Below, one piece after another: positions 17,000 through 24,943 of a stretch of DNA of 64,000 nt (the stretch's first letter is position 1; each line of letters opens with the position of its first letter). The stretch spans positions 1,178,001-1,242,000 of the forward strand of contig CP129480.1 in NCBI GenBank assembly GCA_030583885.1, read 5' to 3'. This stretch comes from Anaerolineales bacterium. GTDB lineage: Bacteria > Chloroflexota > Anaerolineae > Anaerolineales > Villigracilaceae. The position numbers and the translations under genes are program-made. Under the pieces are notes generated by a model, which saw only the letters and a program-made list of their open reading frames with translations, did no database searches and was not told the DNA's origin.

Positions 17000-18166
17000 A
17001 TGAATAAAATTGTCTGGGTTTTCACCATTCTGGCACTTGGACTGTCTGCTTGCAGTTCGTCCTCGACACCGACTCCCATCCCCACGATCATGCTGGATGA
17101 TATCAGTGCGGGTGATGCAGCTCCCGTCCCCCGTGGAAGTGTCACTGCTTCCGGCGTGGTTGTGCCCGCCCAGGAGGCTCACCTGGCGTTTATCGTGGGC
17201 GGTAATGTAAAAACCGTACATGTATCTGTCGGTGACAAGGTTCAAGCTGGAACCATGTTGATCGAATTGGATAACACCCTCGCCCAATTGGACGTCGAGC
17301 AGGCGAGGCGTGTGCTGAGGGAATTGACCTCTCCGGCCTCCGTTGCCGCTGCGGAGCGGGCGGTTGCAGCCGCGCAGAAAGATATGGAGGATGCGCAGAA
17401 CAAGGTCTATGCGCTGGACTATCCGCGCGCCTCGAAAACCAAACTTGACGAGGTCAAATCCGACCTTGCCGTGGCAAAAGAACGGCTGACGCTTGCCTCG
17501 GATGCGTATCGTCAGGTAGCCAACCTGCCTGACGGCAGCAGCGCAAAGGCCAGGGCGTTGAATGCCCTAAACGCTGCAGAATTTCAAGTGAGGAAATTGC
17601 AGGCTGAATATGACTGGTATACCGGAAAGCCGACGGAAACGGATGCCGCGATTGTGCGTGCCAACCTCGATGCCGCCCGAGCCATGTTTGAAGAGGCGGG
17701 TTGGTATCTCTCTGCATTAAAGGGAGAACCGGTGCCACCTGAGGCTACAGGCCCTCAACTAACGCAGCTGCAACAGGCAAAAGATAATCTCAAAGCCACG
17801 CAGGACAGGCTCGATCATACCCGTTTGGTGGCACCTTTCTCCGGTGCCATTGCTGCCATTCATATACGGGCTGGCGAGTTTGCCTCCCCCGGGCAGACGA
17901 TAGTCGTTGTCATGGATACGGAGCGCTTCCAGGTCGAGACCACTGACCTTGGCGAGCGCCAGATCGCGGACGTGAAGAACGGAGATGAAGCCATTATCAG
18001 GATAGGTGCATTGAATCAGCAGTTTGAAGGCACAGTCACGAGCATCTCGCCCATGGCAAATACACTTGGCGGCGATGTCGTTTACAAGGTGACCATTGTC
18101 TTTAATGAAAACCCCGAAGGTGTGTTAAGCGGCATGAGTGTGGATGTGGATATACTAACCAGGTGA
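17000..18166 (+). CDS. Lipoprotein membrane-fusion (HlyD/MacA-like) adaptor
   Basis: 388 residues. A lipoprotein signal peptide with lipobox LSAC places the lipidated Cys near residue 19. Domains: barrel-sandwich/lipoyl half (~45-90, GDKVQAGTMLIELD), a long helical hairpin (~95-265, heptad-like, Ala/Leu-rich), the second lipoyl half (APFSGAIAAIHIRAGE) and a beta-barrel domain ending at 388. MacA-type adaptors link inner-membrane ABC pumps to outer partners; here it should be anchored on the outer face of the membrane and serve the 13820-16982 transporter. Last gene of the operon. Confidence 0.88.
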   Translation: MNKIVWVFTILALGLSACSSSSTPTPIPTIMLDDISAGDAAPVPRGSVTASGVVVPAQEAHLAFIVGGNVKTVHVSVGDKVQAGTMLIELDNTLAQLDVEQARRVLRELTSPASVAAAERAVAAAQKDMEDAQNKVYALDYPRASKTKLDEVKSDLAVAKERLTLASDAYRQVANLPDGSSAKARALNALNAAEFQVRKLQAEYDWYTGKPTETDAAIVRANLDAARAMFEEAGWYLSALKGEPVPPEATGPQLTQLQQAKDNLKATQDRLDHTRLVAPFSGAIAAIHIRAGEFASPGQTIVVVMDTERFQVETTDLGERQIADVKNGDEAIIRIGALNQQFEGTVTSISPMANTLGGDVVYKVTIVFNENPEGVLSGMSVDVDILTR

Positions 18167-18192
18167 GTCGGTCTGCATTATCGCAGTAAAAT

Positions 18193-18226
18193 AACCACGT
18201 TGGAGATATCCAGCGTGGTTTGATTT
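18193..18226 (+). terminator. Intrinsic terminator of the exporter operon
   Basis: Stem AACCACGTTGGA (18193-18204) with TCCAGCGTGGTT (18209-18220), one G-T wobble, loop GATA, followed by TGATTTTT. It lies 27 nt after the adaptor stop codon. Confidence 0.82.
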
Positions 18227-18292
18227 TTAAATCATTTCATTGTGAGCAAGCCTGGAAGGCTGAAAATGCACTCACATATCAAGGAGACACAC

Positions 18293-19678
18293 ATGCCCAC
18301 CATTACCGTCATCGGCGCAGGCAGCGCATCCTTCGGAGAGAATACCCTCTCTGCATTGCTTCGCTCCAAAAAATTAAGAGGCTCCACCCTGCGCCTTGTG
18401 GACCGCAACGTGCAAAGTCTCGACATTGTCCACCGCCTTGCAAATCGTTTGAATAAAGAATGGGATTCCAAATTCACCATCACCGCGCATGCGCATCATA
18501 AGGATGCGCTTGATGGAACGAATTTTGTCGTCTCTGCCATTGAAGTCGGTCCGCGCGAGGAATTGTGGAAATCCGATTTTGAAATCCCCATCAAATATGG
18601 CGTGCGCCAACCCTACGGCGAAAACGGAGGACCCGGCGGTTTCATCCATGCGGCACGCAATGTCAAGCCCGTGCTGGAAATTGTCCGCGACATGGAGCAG
18701 GCCTGCCCTGCTGCATGGTTCATAAATTTTACAAATCCAATGGTGCGCATCTGCGATCTTGTCCATCGTTACAGCAAAATAAAAGTCGTGGGTCTATGTC
18801 ATCAGATCTATGTCGGCTATGGCATGGTCGGCGTGGCGCTTGCCAATGACCTCGGCATCCAACTCCCTGAAGGTCTTGAAGGCATGCATGCAGATGTGAT
18901 GCAGCATCCGCTTCAACAACAAGTCGTGCATCAGACCGTCCCGCTCGTGGACATCCGCGCCGCCGGCACGAATCACTTTACATGGATCGTTTCCATTCAC
19001 GATAAACGCACAGGCGAGGATTTATATCCCCTGTTGCGGAGACGCTTCTTCGAACTCGATGAATCGTTTGAACCGCTGACGCACCGCGTCTTTCATGACT
19101 TTGGCTGGTTCCCCGTCCCCGGCGATACCCATCTTTGCGAATACCTCCCCTGGATGAGCGACCCCGTCACCAGGCCGTGGGAGAAGTTCAATATCCGCTT
19201 GTACGACTGGGAATTGATGGCTGGCTTGCGCGATTTCAGCCTCGACAGGTTAAATGAAATGGCAAACGGCAAAATGACAATAGATAGCCTGCTGGAAACT
19301 GATTCCGAGGGCGCACTGGAAATGATCGAAACTATTGCGCTTGGCGGCAGTCATTACCATCTTGCTGCGAATCTGCCCAATGTCGGTCAAATATCCAATC
19401 TGCCTTTTGGCGCAATCGTTGAAACCCCCGTCCATGTCGATGGGGCGGGGATTCATCCCGTGCATATCGGTGATCTGCCGGAACCGATTGCAGAATTATG
19501 CCGCCGTGAATTGACCGTTGCCCAATTGTGCGTTGACTCTGCCGTGGAAGGCGGTTACGAAAAGGCATTGCACTGTTTGTTGCTCGATCCTATTGTGACG
19601 GATATGGAAACTGCAAGGCTGATCCTCGATGACTATTTGATGACGTACAAGAAGCATCTGCCGCAATTCCATGAATAG
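18293..19678 (+). CDS. Glycoside hydrolase family 4 (alpha-galactosidase/alpha-glucosidase type)
   Basis: 461 residues starting at ATG 18293 after AAGGAG. GH4 enzymes use NAD+ and a divalent metal for a redox-elimination mechanism. Seen here: an N-terminal Rossmann loop GAGSASFGEN, the FTNPM segment, GLCHQIYVGYG carrying the metal-ligand Cys, and NHFTW carrying the His. The CHxx signature favours non-phosphorylated alpha-glycosides over 6-phospho-sugars, which carry CNxP (family knowledge). Substrate is not certain; the nearby galactokinase makes alpha-galactosides attractive. Confidence 0.86.
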   Translation: MPTITVIGAGSASFGENTLSALLRSKKLRGSTLRLVDRNVQSLDIVHRLANRLNKEWDSKFTITAHAHHKDALDGTNFVVSAIEVGPREELWKSDFEIPIKYGVRQPYGENGGPGGFIHAARNVKPVLEIVRDMEQACPAAWFINFTNPMVRICDLVHRYSKIKVVGLCHQIYVGYGMVGVALANDLGIQLPEGLEGMHADVMQHPLQQQVVHQTVPLVDIRAAGTNHFTWIVSIHDKRTGEDLYPLLRRRFFELDESFEPLTHRVFHDFGWFPVPGDTHLCEYLPWMSDPVTRPWEKFNIRLYDWELMAGLRDFSLDRLNEMANGKMTIDSLLETDSEGALEMIETIALGGSHYHLAANLPNVGQISNLPFGAIVETPVHVDGAGIHPVHIGDLPEPIAELCRRELTVAQLCVDSAVEGGYEKALHCLLLDPIVTDMETARLILDDYLMTYKKHLPQFHE

Positions 19679-19717
19679 ACAGCTGGTATAAAGAAAAAGG
19701 ATATCCCTCTGCCTGCA

Positions 19718-19740
19718 GGGACGGGTTGAATACCCGTCCC
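19718..19740 (+). terminator. Hairpin after GH4 gene, possible terminator
   Basis: GGGACGGGT (19718-19726) pairs with ACCCGTCCC (19732-19740) around loop TGAAT. The downstream tract TTGAATCTT is only moderately T-rich, so terminator function is plausible but not strong. Confidence 0.45.
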
Positions 19741-19746
19741 TTGAAT

Positions 19747-19782
19747 CTTAAAGACCTTAAAAACGTTAAAAACCTTAAAGAT
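19747..19782. repeat. Four tandem 9-bp repeats (CTTAAARAC type)
   Basis: Units CTTAAAGAC, CTTAAAAAC, GTTAAAAAC and CTTAAAGAT follow each other without a gap. They start the 231-nt AT-rich region before the ATP-grasp gene. Function unknown. Confidence 0.8.
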
Positions 19783-19854
19783 TTATTGTTTCCAACGTCA
19801 AAATAAAGGCTTTTTTGCTTATAATATTTTAAGATAATTGTATGCTCAAAAACC

Positions 19855-19882
19855 TTTACATAAATCAATAGTTGTATACAAT
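19855..19882 (+). promoter_or_regulatory. Candidate promoter of ATP-grasp gene (TTTACA-16-TACAAT)
   Basis: The -35 TTTACA (19855-19860) and -10 TACAAT (19877-19882) have a 16-nt spacer. The -10 overlaps a perfect 10-bp palindrome TTGTATACAA (19872-19881). The leader to ATG 20014 would be about 125 nt; I recognise no riboswitch in it. The rest of 19679-20013 holds no gene that I can support. Confidence 0.4.
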
Positions 19883-20013
19883 AAATGTATAGTTATGGTT
19901 ATTTAATCATTATGATGTGATGAATGACAGGTAAGATCGATAAAAGATGATTGATTGTTGCCGTATCGATAACAGGTTTTCATCTCAAGCGAACAACACA
20001 CAGAGGAAACAAC

Positions 20014-21036
20014 ATGTATATTTGCGTATTGACAAGTCTGCCGGATGAAAATGATTTGCCGTACGATCCATCGCCGTATATGAACGGGTACCGATGGAAG
20101 CAGCACATGGTTCAACCAACAAGCGTTGAACTGCAAATAAAACAACTCATCGAAGAGGGGGTCGATACATTCATCAATTTGTGCGACGGCACCCCCGATG
20201 ACGCGCTTTCGGGCATTGCGCTCGTCAATGCGCTGGAAAAATACAATGCCGCCTTCTCGGGTGCGGATTCAAAATTCTTTGATCCCACCCGCGATGAAAT
20301 GAAGAATGCCGCGCGCCGCGTATCCGTCCCCACACCGAACTGGATCTTTGTCAACCGCGTCGAGGATGTCGAGAAGGTTGCCAGGCGCTTGAAATTCCCC
20401 ATGCTGGTCAAGCCGCCGCACGGCTATGCAAGTGTTGGCATCCGCCGCAGTTCGCGGGTTGAAACGCTGGATCAGTTGCGCGAACAGTTGAAATTTGAGA
20501 TCGACGAGTTTGGTCGTGCGTTGATCGAAGAGTTCATCGAGGGACGCGAGTTCACCTGTCTCATCGCGGAGAATCCCGATAACCCCAAAAAACCGCTTAC
20601 CTTCACTCCCGTTGAGTTCATTTTCCCTGACGGCGAATCCTTCAAGCATTATGATATGAAATGGGTCGAATACGAAAAGATGTCTGTGGCGGTGGTCAAT
20701 GACCCGCGGGTTGACAAGACCCTGCGCGAACAAACCATGCGTGTCTTTAAGGAACTGGGCGGTAATGGGTATGCGCGCTGTGATTATCGCATGGACGCGG
20801 ATGGGGTGGTCCACATGCTTGAGATCAACCCGAATTGCGGCATCTTCTATCCGCCGCATGAGCCTGGTTCCGCCGACTTTTCGCTTCTCAACGACCCGAC
20901 GACGGACCATACCCGCTTCATGAATTTGATCATCCGCAATGCGCAAAAACGCCAGACGCGCATTGCCGCGGAGAAGATCATCAAACGCCAGCGCCGCAAA
21001 CGCATGCTGGAAGTCGAACAGATGGCATATAGCTAA
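20014..21036 (+). CDS. Stand-alone ATP-grasp (D-Ala-D-Ala ligase-like) enzyme
   Basis: 340 residues. The central and C-terminal parts (~90-310) form an ATP-grasp fold: FPMLVKPPHGYASVGI (ATP-binding Lys and loop), ALIEEFIEGREFTCLI, GYARCDYRMD and HMLEINPNCGIFYPP, the last carrying the Mg-binding Glu/Asn. The N-terminal ~90 residues (LINLCDG-like NLCDGTPDD, ALEKYNAAFSGAD) follow the Ddl pattern. The C-terminus is a basic helical tail (~315-340). It likely ligates an amino acid or peptide, but it is not the cell-wall Ddl, which is at 38711. GAGGAAA precedes ATG 20014. Monocistronic. Confidence 0.78.
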   Translation: MYICVLTSLPDENDLPYDPSPYMNGYRWKQHMVQPTSVELQIKQLIEEGVDTFINLCDGTPDDALSGIALVNALEKYNAAFSGADSKFFDPTRDEMKNAARRVSVPTPNWIFVNRVEDVEKVARRLKFPMLVKPPHGYASVGIRRSSRVETLDQLREQLKFEIDEFGRALIEEFIEGREFTCLIAENPDNPKKPLTFTPVEFIFPDGESFKHYDMKWVEYEKMSVAVVNDPRVDKTLREQTMRVFKELGGNGYARCDYRMDADGVVHMLEINPNCGIFYPPHEPGSADFSLLNDPTTDHTRFMNLIIRNAQKRQTRIAAEKIIKRQRRKRMLEVEQMAYS

Positions 21037-21049
21037 CAAACAAATATAT

Positions 21050-21084
21050 AACGGGACGCAACGTTGCGTCCCGTTTTTCTTTTC
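21050..21084. terminator. Strong terminator between convergent ATP-grasp and galK genes
   Basis: A perfect 26-bp palindrome, AACGGGACGCAAC / GTTGCGTCCCGTT (21050-21075), is followed on the plus strand by TTTCTTTTCTT. It is 13 nt after the ATP-grasp stop and just before the galK stop, so it may serve both genes, although the minus-strand tail is less T-rich. Confidence 0.85.
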
Positions 21085-22224
21085 TTAAAGAAGGCCTGCT
21101 CCATCGCTTGCCTTGCATACGTACGCACCTGCTTCCAGCCCCGACCTTTGCCTGTACGCCCCTGAAACAGCGGTTTCAAACTCCCGAACATTTTCCTGTT
21201 CAACCAATGCAACTGCGCAGCCGCCGAACCCTGCGCCTGTCATGCGTGCGCCGTAACAACCGGCTTGTTCCTGTGCACATTCAACCATGATGTTCAGTGC
21301 ATCATTGGTGACTTCGAAATCATCGCGCAGACTGACGTGACTGGCGTTGAATAGTGCCCCCAGGCGTTTCACATTTCCATCTCTCATTGCATCGAGGGCT
21401 TCGAGCACCCGCGCATTTTCTGTGATGATATGCCTGGCGCGCTTGAGTACAACCTCGCTTAATTTCCCCTTCCTTTTCGTTTTTTCTGCAAATTCGCCTG
21501 CACTCACATCGCGCAGGGCTTTTACGCCAAACCAGCGTGCCGCTTCCTCGCATTGACTGCGTCTCTGGTTGTAGGCAGACTCCACCAACCCCCGTCTTGT
21601 GGAGGTGTCAAGTATGATGATGGAAACCCGCGCTGGCAGGGGAGCATGTTGGATTTCCAGCGAGCGGCAATCCAGGAATAAAGCATGCCCTTCCCTGCAT
21701 GCCGCACTTGCCATTTGATCCATGATCCCGCAATGGACCCCGACCCATTCGTTCTCGGCTTTTTGCGCGAGTTTCGCCATGTTTACGGCATCCCACTCCA
21801 TGTCCGAGACCGCCGCAAACGCGCGGGCAATCGACAGTTCCACTGCCGCCGAGGAGGAAAGCCCTGCGCCGCGAGGGACGTTGCCTGTCATCACGGCCTC
21901 AAACCCGTTTAATTCATGGCCGGCTTTCATGAGTTCATATGCAATCCCTTTGGCGTATTCGATCCAGCCCTTGCCCTTTGTAAGGGAATCCAACTCGAAG
22001 GCTGATTCAACTTGAAGGTCCAGGGAAAAGAGGCGTACGGTCTTATCCCTTCGAGGCCGAAATGCGAGCCAGACGGCTCGGTCGATTGCCATTGGCAGGA
22101 CAAAGCCGTCGTTGTAGTCCGTATGTTCGCCGATCAGGTTTACCCGTCCCGGTGCGCGTGCGATAAAAACCGGTTTGGCGTTAAAATGGGCGGAGAAGGA
22201 TCGACGGAGGATTTGAATATCCAT
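21085..22224 (-). CDS. galK: Galactokinase
   Basis: 379 residues, normal length for GalK, the cytosolic GHMP kinase that phosphorylates galactose to galactose-1-phosphate in the Leloir pathway. Signature GRVNLIGEHTDYNDGFVLP at ~26-44, ATP-binding PRGAGLSSSAA at ~115-125 and GAGFGGC near 335 are all present. No galT or galE is adjacent. ATG 22224 lacks a ribosome site, but TATAAC lies 7 nt upstream, suggesting a leaderless transcript. It is convergent with the ATP-grasp gene and divergent from the Vps62-like gene. Confidence 0.95.
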   Translation of the reverse strand: MDIQILRRSFSAHFNAKPVFIARAPGRVNLIGEHTDYNDGFVLPMAIDRAVWLAFRPRRDKTVRLFSLDLQVESAFELDSLTKGKGWIEYAKGIAYELMKAGHELNGFEAVMTGNVPRGAGLSSSAAVELSIARAFAAVSDMEWDAVNMAKLAQKAENEWVGVHCGIMDQMASAACREGHALFLDCRSLEIQHAPLPARVSIIILDTSTRRGLVESAYNQRRSQCEEAARWFGVKALRDVSAGEFAEKTKRKGKLSEVVLKRARHIITENARVLEALDAMRDGNVKRLGALFNASHVSLRDDFEVTNDALNIMVECAQEQAGCYGARMTGAGFGGCAVALVEQENVREFETAVSGAYRQRSGLEAGAYVCKASDGAGLL

Positions 22225-22231
22225 GGTCGTT

Positions 22232-22237
22232 GTTATA
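22232..22237 (-). promoter_or_regulatory. -10-like box of galK, leaderless type
   Basis: TATAAC on the minus strand ends 7 nt before the galK ATG; the gap AACGACC has no ribosome binding site. No clear -35 is visible. Confidence 0.4.
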
Positions 22238-22253
22238 CCATAACAGAGGCAAT

Positions 22254-23810
22254 GTGACCGATCTTGAACTGCTCAGGAAATATGAACCTGTCCTGCGCTT
22301 TGCGAAAAGCGAGCGGTTTTTTCCAATGGCCGTCGAGCCGTATCTGGAAGCGTGCTCGATCTTTCCAAGCGGGCCCCATGGGGCGGCCGAGTTATTTTCA
22401 CATTTGAACGAGCCGCTGATCGATAAGATCGGCAACCTGGAGAGCGAGCAGTATTTTCTGCGCTTTGTGAACAAAGCGCTCACTGCCTTTGACGTGTGGA
22501 TTTGGTGGGGGGGCATCTCCCTGATCGGCATTATGGCGGGGTGGTTCATGATGGGATGGGCAGGTGTTGAGTTTGCGATTGGCGCATCCCTTAGTGCGGC
22601 CCTGGTGCTCTTTATGCTTGCATCGCCAATTCGATTGCGAACCATCCCCGCCGTACTCGTTGTGATCTTCTTTTTTTTGCTCGGTATTGCGCCGATCTGG
22701 TTTTTCCTGTATTCAGGCAGAACCATCAGCCTGGAGGTGGAATATTTTATTTTATTTCCGCTCTATTTATTGTTTCTGTTTTATCTTTCGATCCGCACCT
22801 TGAAATTTATCCTCGAACGGATTTTGCCCGAGGGACCCGGCCTGATCATGGATATGCTTTCGCAGGCCACGGAAAAGATCGCGCGCGAATCCTATTTCCA
22901 GTATGCAGAGATATTGGAGAAGCATCCCCACCCTGTTTACTACGGGCGTGTCCTGCGCGAGCGGGATGGGGGGAACAACAACTGGACCATCCTGCAATAT
23001 CATTTTTTCTATGCCTTCAATGACTGGCGGCTGGCCGCCAACGGCATGAACCATCACGAAGGGGATTGGGAGATGGTGGCGGTCTATCTCAAGAATGATG
23101 TGCCGTATGCGCTCCTGCTCTCCCAGCACGGCGCAGGGAATCTTGAAAAATGGGCGACAACCGTGAAGGCGGTGGATAAACAAGGGAACGAGACCACGCA
23201 TCCCATTGTCTATGCGGCGCTTGGGTCGCACGCCAATTACAGCAGGCCGGATGTGATCCGCTCGCCAAGCATGTACAAAACGGGCAGGCTGCAGCGCTTC
23301 CTTTTTTGGCTTGACGGGTTGGTGCACTATCTGTTCTTATTGACCAACCCGGATCAAAAGGCGCGCCAGATCGCGCTGGACGAACTTCATGCCAAAGATG
23401 TCAACCTTTTTACGGAGGATGCCTTCGATGAGATGCGCGATGAAATGGACCATTATGTGGTCAGCCTGCCGATGGAGATCGCTTCGGGGGATGGGTTTCG
23501 GATCGGGTTTCGGGATGGCAATATCCGGGAGATGTTTTTGAGGTCGAGCCGGTTTCTAAAGGATGTCATGTCTGAGCGCAGGACGACCCATCCTGCAGTA
23601 AGGGAATGGCGCTGTGTGCTATTGAATTCCAAGCTGAAATGGGTACAATATAAGGGATTGTGGGGCGTAAGAAGCTTGCTGAACGATGAATCGGGTCCGC
23701 CGGGACCGAAATGGGAAAGACCAGAAAAAAACCACTCCGGTGTACGTGAGCGTCTCCGCTGGGAAAAACCGCTGGACTGGCTCGCAGAACTGGAAAAACA
23801 CAAACATTAA
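22254..23810 (+). CDS. Membrane protein with Vps62/DUF946-like domain
   Basis: 518 residues from GTG 22254, with AGAGG 4 nt upstream. Residues ~1-75 are soluble; ~82-190 contain about four membrane helices; a large C-terminal domain (~215-420) follows. That domain has WTILQYHFFYAFNDW, NHHEGDWEMVAVYL, LSQHG and PIVYAALGSHANY. This His-rich set matches the Vps62-related (DUF946) family as I know it. Biochemical function is unknown. The downstream gene starts 24 nt later and is also a membrane protein, so they form a two-gene operon. Confidence 0.75.
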   Translation: MTDLELLRKYEPVLRFAKSERFFPMAVEPYLEACSIFPSGPHGAAELFSHLNEPLIDKIGNLESEQYFLRFVNKALTAFDVWIWWGGISLIGIMAGWFMMGWAGVEFAIGASLSAALVLFMLASPIRLRTIPAVLVVIFFFLLGIAPIWFFLYSGRTISLEVEYFILFPLYLLFLFYLSIRTLKFILERILPEGPGLIMDMLSQATEKIARESYFQYAEILEKHPHPVYYGRVLRERDGGNNNWTILQYHFFYAFNDWRLAANGMNHHEGDWEMVAVYLKNDVPYALLLSQHGAGNLEKWATTVKAVDKQGNETTHPIVYAALGSHANYSRPDVIRSPSMYKTGRLQRFLFWLDGLVHYLFLLTNPDQKARQIALDELHAKDVNLFTEDAFDEMRDEMDHYVVSLPMEIASGDGFRIGFRDGNIREMFLRSSRFLKDVMSERRTTHPAVREWRCVLLNSKLKWVQYKGLWGVRSLLNDESGPPGPKWERPEKNHSGVRERLRWEKPLDWLAELEKHKH

Positions 23811-23834
23811 AGCAGTAAAAAAGGAGAAGTTCGT

Positions 23835-24770
23835 ATGTCCATTCCCCAGATTCTCGAAGTCGTCATCGGTTTGATCTTTATTTACTATGTCCTCGGCTCC
23901 ATTGTTTCCCTGATCACGCAATGGATCAATGAGTCGTTGGAGACACGCGGCAAGGCGCTCGAGAAATATTTGATCAAGATCGTGGGCGATAAAACGGTCG
24001 GCGACCTGGTGAGACTTCCACAGGTACAGGCGCTCCGCCCCATCCGCTATAAAAACTTTCTCAGTGTGCTGAATTCGGCAACGGAACCCAAAATGGTTGA
24101 AAAGATCCCCGTTGCAACGCTGGTGGATGCGTATTTTGACATCGCCGGATTGACGGCAAACAAGGAATTGAGTTTGCTGCAATTGGCGGAACTGGTCGAT
24201 AAATTGCCCGAGTCGGATGGCAAACAGGCCTTCATTCGATGGATCAATCAGGGCGTGACCAATATGGAGGACCTGCGCAAGCGTACAACCGCCTATTTCT
24301 CAGGTATGCTGGAGCAGGCCGCGGCGACCTTCCGTTCGAATGCGCGCAGTTTTGTGATCATGTTATCCATTTTGATTACCCTGCTCCTGGGTGTCGACAG
24401 CATCCAGCTTGCGCAGGCGTTATGGACGAATGCGGAATTGCGCACGCTTGCCGTGGCAAAGGCGGAGATGGCGGTTCAGCAGGAGGGGGTGGAGATCCCC
24501 ATTGACGATCTGCTTCAGGAATTAAGCGACTTGACCCTTAAGTTTGGCTGGTGGCGGACGGAACTTCCCGCTGCAACTACGGATGCGGCAGGCTGGGCCT
24601 TGTTCGTGGCTTTAAAAGTATTGGGACTGGGTTTGACGATGGCGGCAGTATCTCAAGGATCGTCCTTCTGGTATGACCTGTTGAAAAAAATCGCAACGCC
24701 TGCCACAAGTACCAGCAGCAGTACCAGCACTGGTGGGGGCAGCAGCAGCAGTTCAAGCAGCAGCGGTTAG
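23835..24770 (+). CDS. Uncharacterised membrane protein, partner of the Vps62-like protein
   Basis: 311 residues. An N-terminal helix (~5-25), a soluble region (~30-165), a helix near 172-195 and another near 255-275. The C-terminus is pure Ser/Gly/Thr low complexity (~290-311, TSTGGGSSSSSSSSG), a flexible tail. No domain recognised. AAGGAGAA precedes ATG 23835. Tight linkage to the Vps62-like gene and the shared terminator suggest the two proteins act together in the membrane (inference). Confidence 0.72.
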   Translation: MSIPQILEVVIGLIFIYYVLGSIVSLITQWINESLETRGKALEKYLIKIVGDKTVGDLVRLPQVQALRPIRYKNFLSVLNSATEPKMVEKIPVATLVDAYFDIAGLTANKELSLLQLAELVDKLPESDGKQAFIRWINQGVTNMEDLRKRTTAYFSGMLEQAAATFRSNARSFVIMLSILITLLLGVDSIQLAQALWTNAELRTLAVAKAEMAVQQEGVEIPIDDLLQELSDLTLKFGWWRTELPAATTDAAGWALFVALKVLGLGLTMAAVSQGSSFWYDLLKKIATPATSTSSSTSTGGGSSSSSSSSG

Positions 24771-24780
24771 CTGCGGTATG

Positions 24781-24814
24781 AAAAATTCCGAGGCTCCTCG
24801 CCTCGGAATTTTTT
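24781..24814 (+). terminator. Intrinsic terminator of the Vps62-like operon
   Basis: A 14-bp stem AAAAATTCCGAGGC / GCCTCGGAATTTTT (24781-24794, 24800-24813) with loop TCCTC and a built-in T-run, 10 nt after the stop codon. The symmetrical A/T flanks allow bidirectional use for the minus-strand methyltransferase. Confidence 0.88.
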
Positions 24815-24943
24815 ACCGACCCTGTGCATATCGTTCCAAGGTCCTTCGGGAGAGCCTCCCGCAGAGCGCTGTCCTGCACTCAAATTACTCGCTGTAAACC
24901 AGCGGCTCGATCAGGTGACCGACGACCTGTTGAAGAGGGAATG
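24815..24943. other. Short intergenic region with a small hairpin
   Basis: 129 nt between convergent genes. It has a CGGGAG-AGC-CTCCCG hairpin (24847-24861) and, on the minus strand, a 23-codon protein-like stretch running past the methyltransferase stop in another frame. I cannot support a gene here. Confidence 0.4.

Noticed and set aside
19680..20013. Riboswitch in the leader of the ATP-grasp gene
   Set aside because: The leader is long and AT-rich, but I see no conserved riboswitch core or terminator/antiterminator pair.
24890..24943. Protein-like 23-codon stretch past the methyltransferase stop on the minus strand
   Set aside because: Too short, no ribosome site, and the methyltransferase already ends in a normal family C-terminus.
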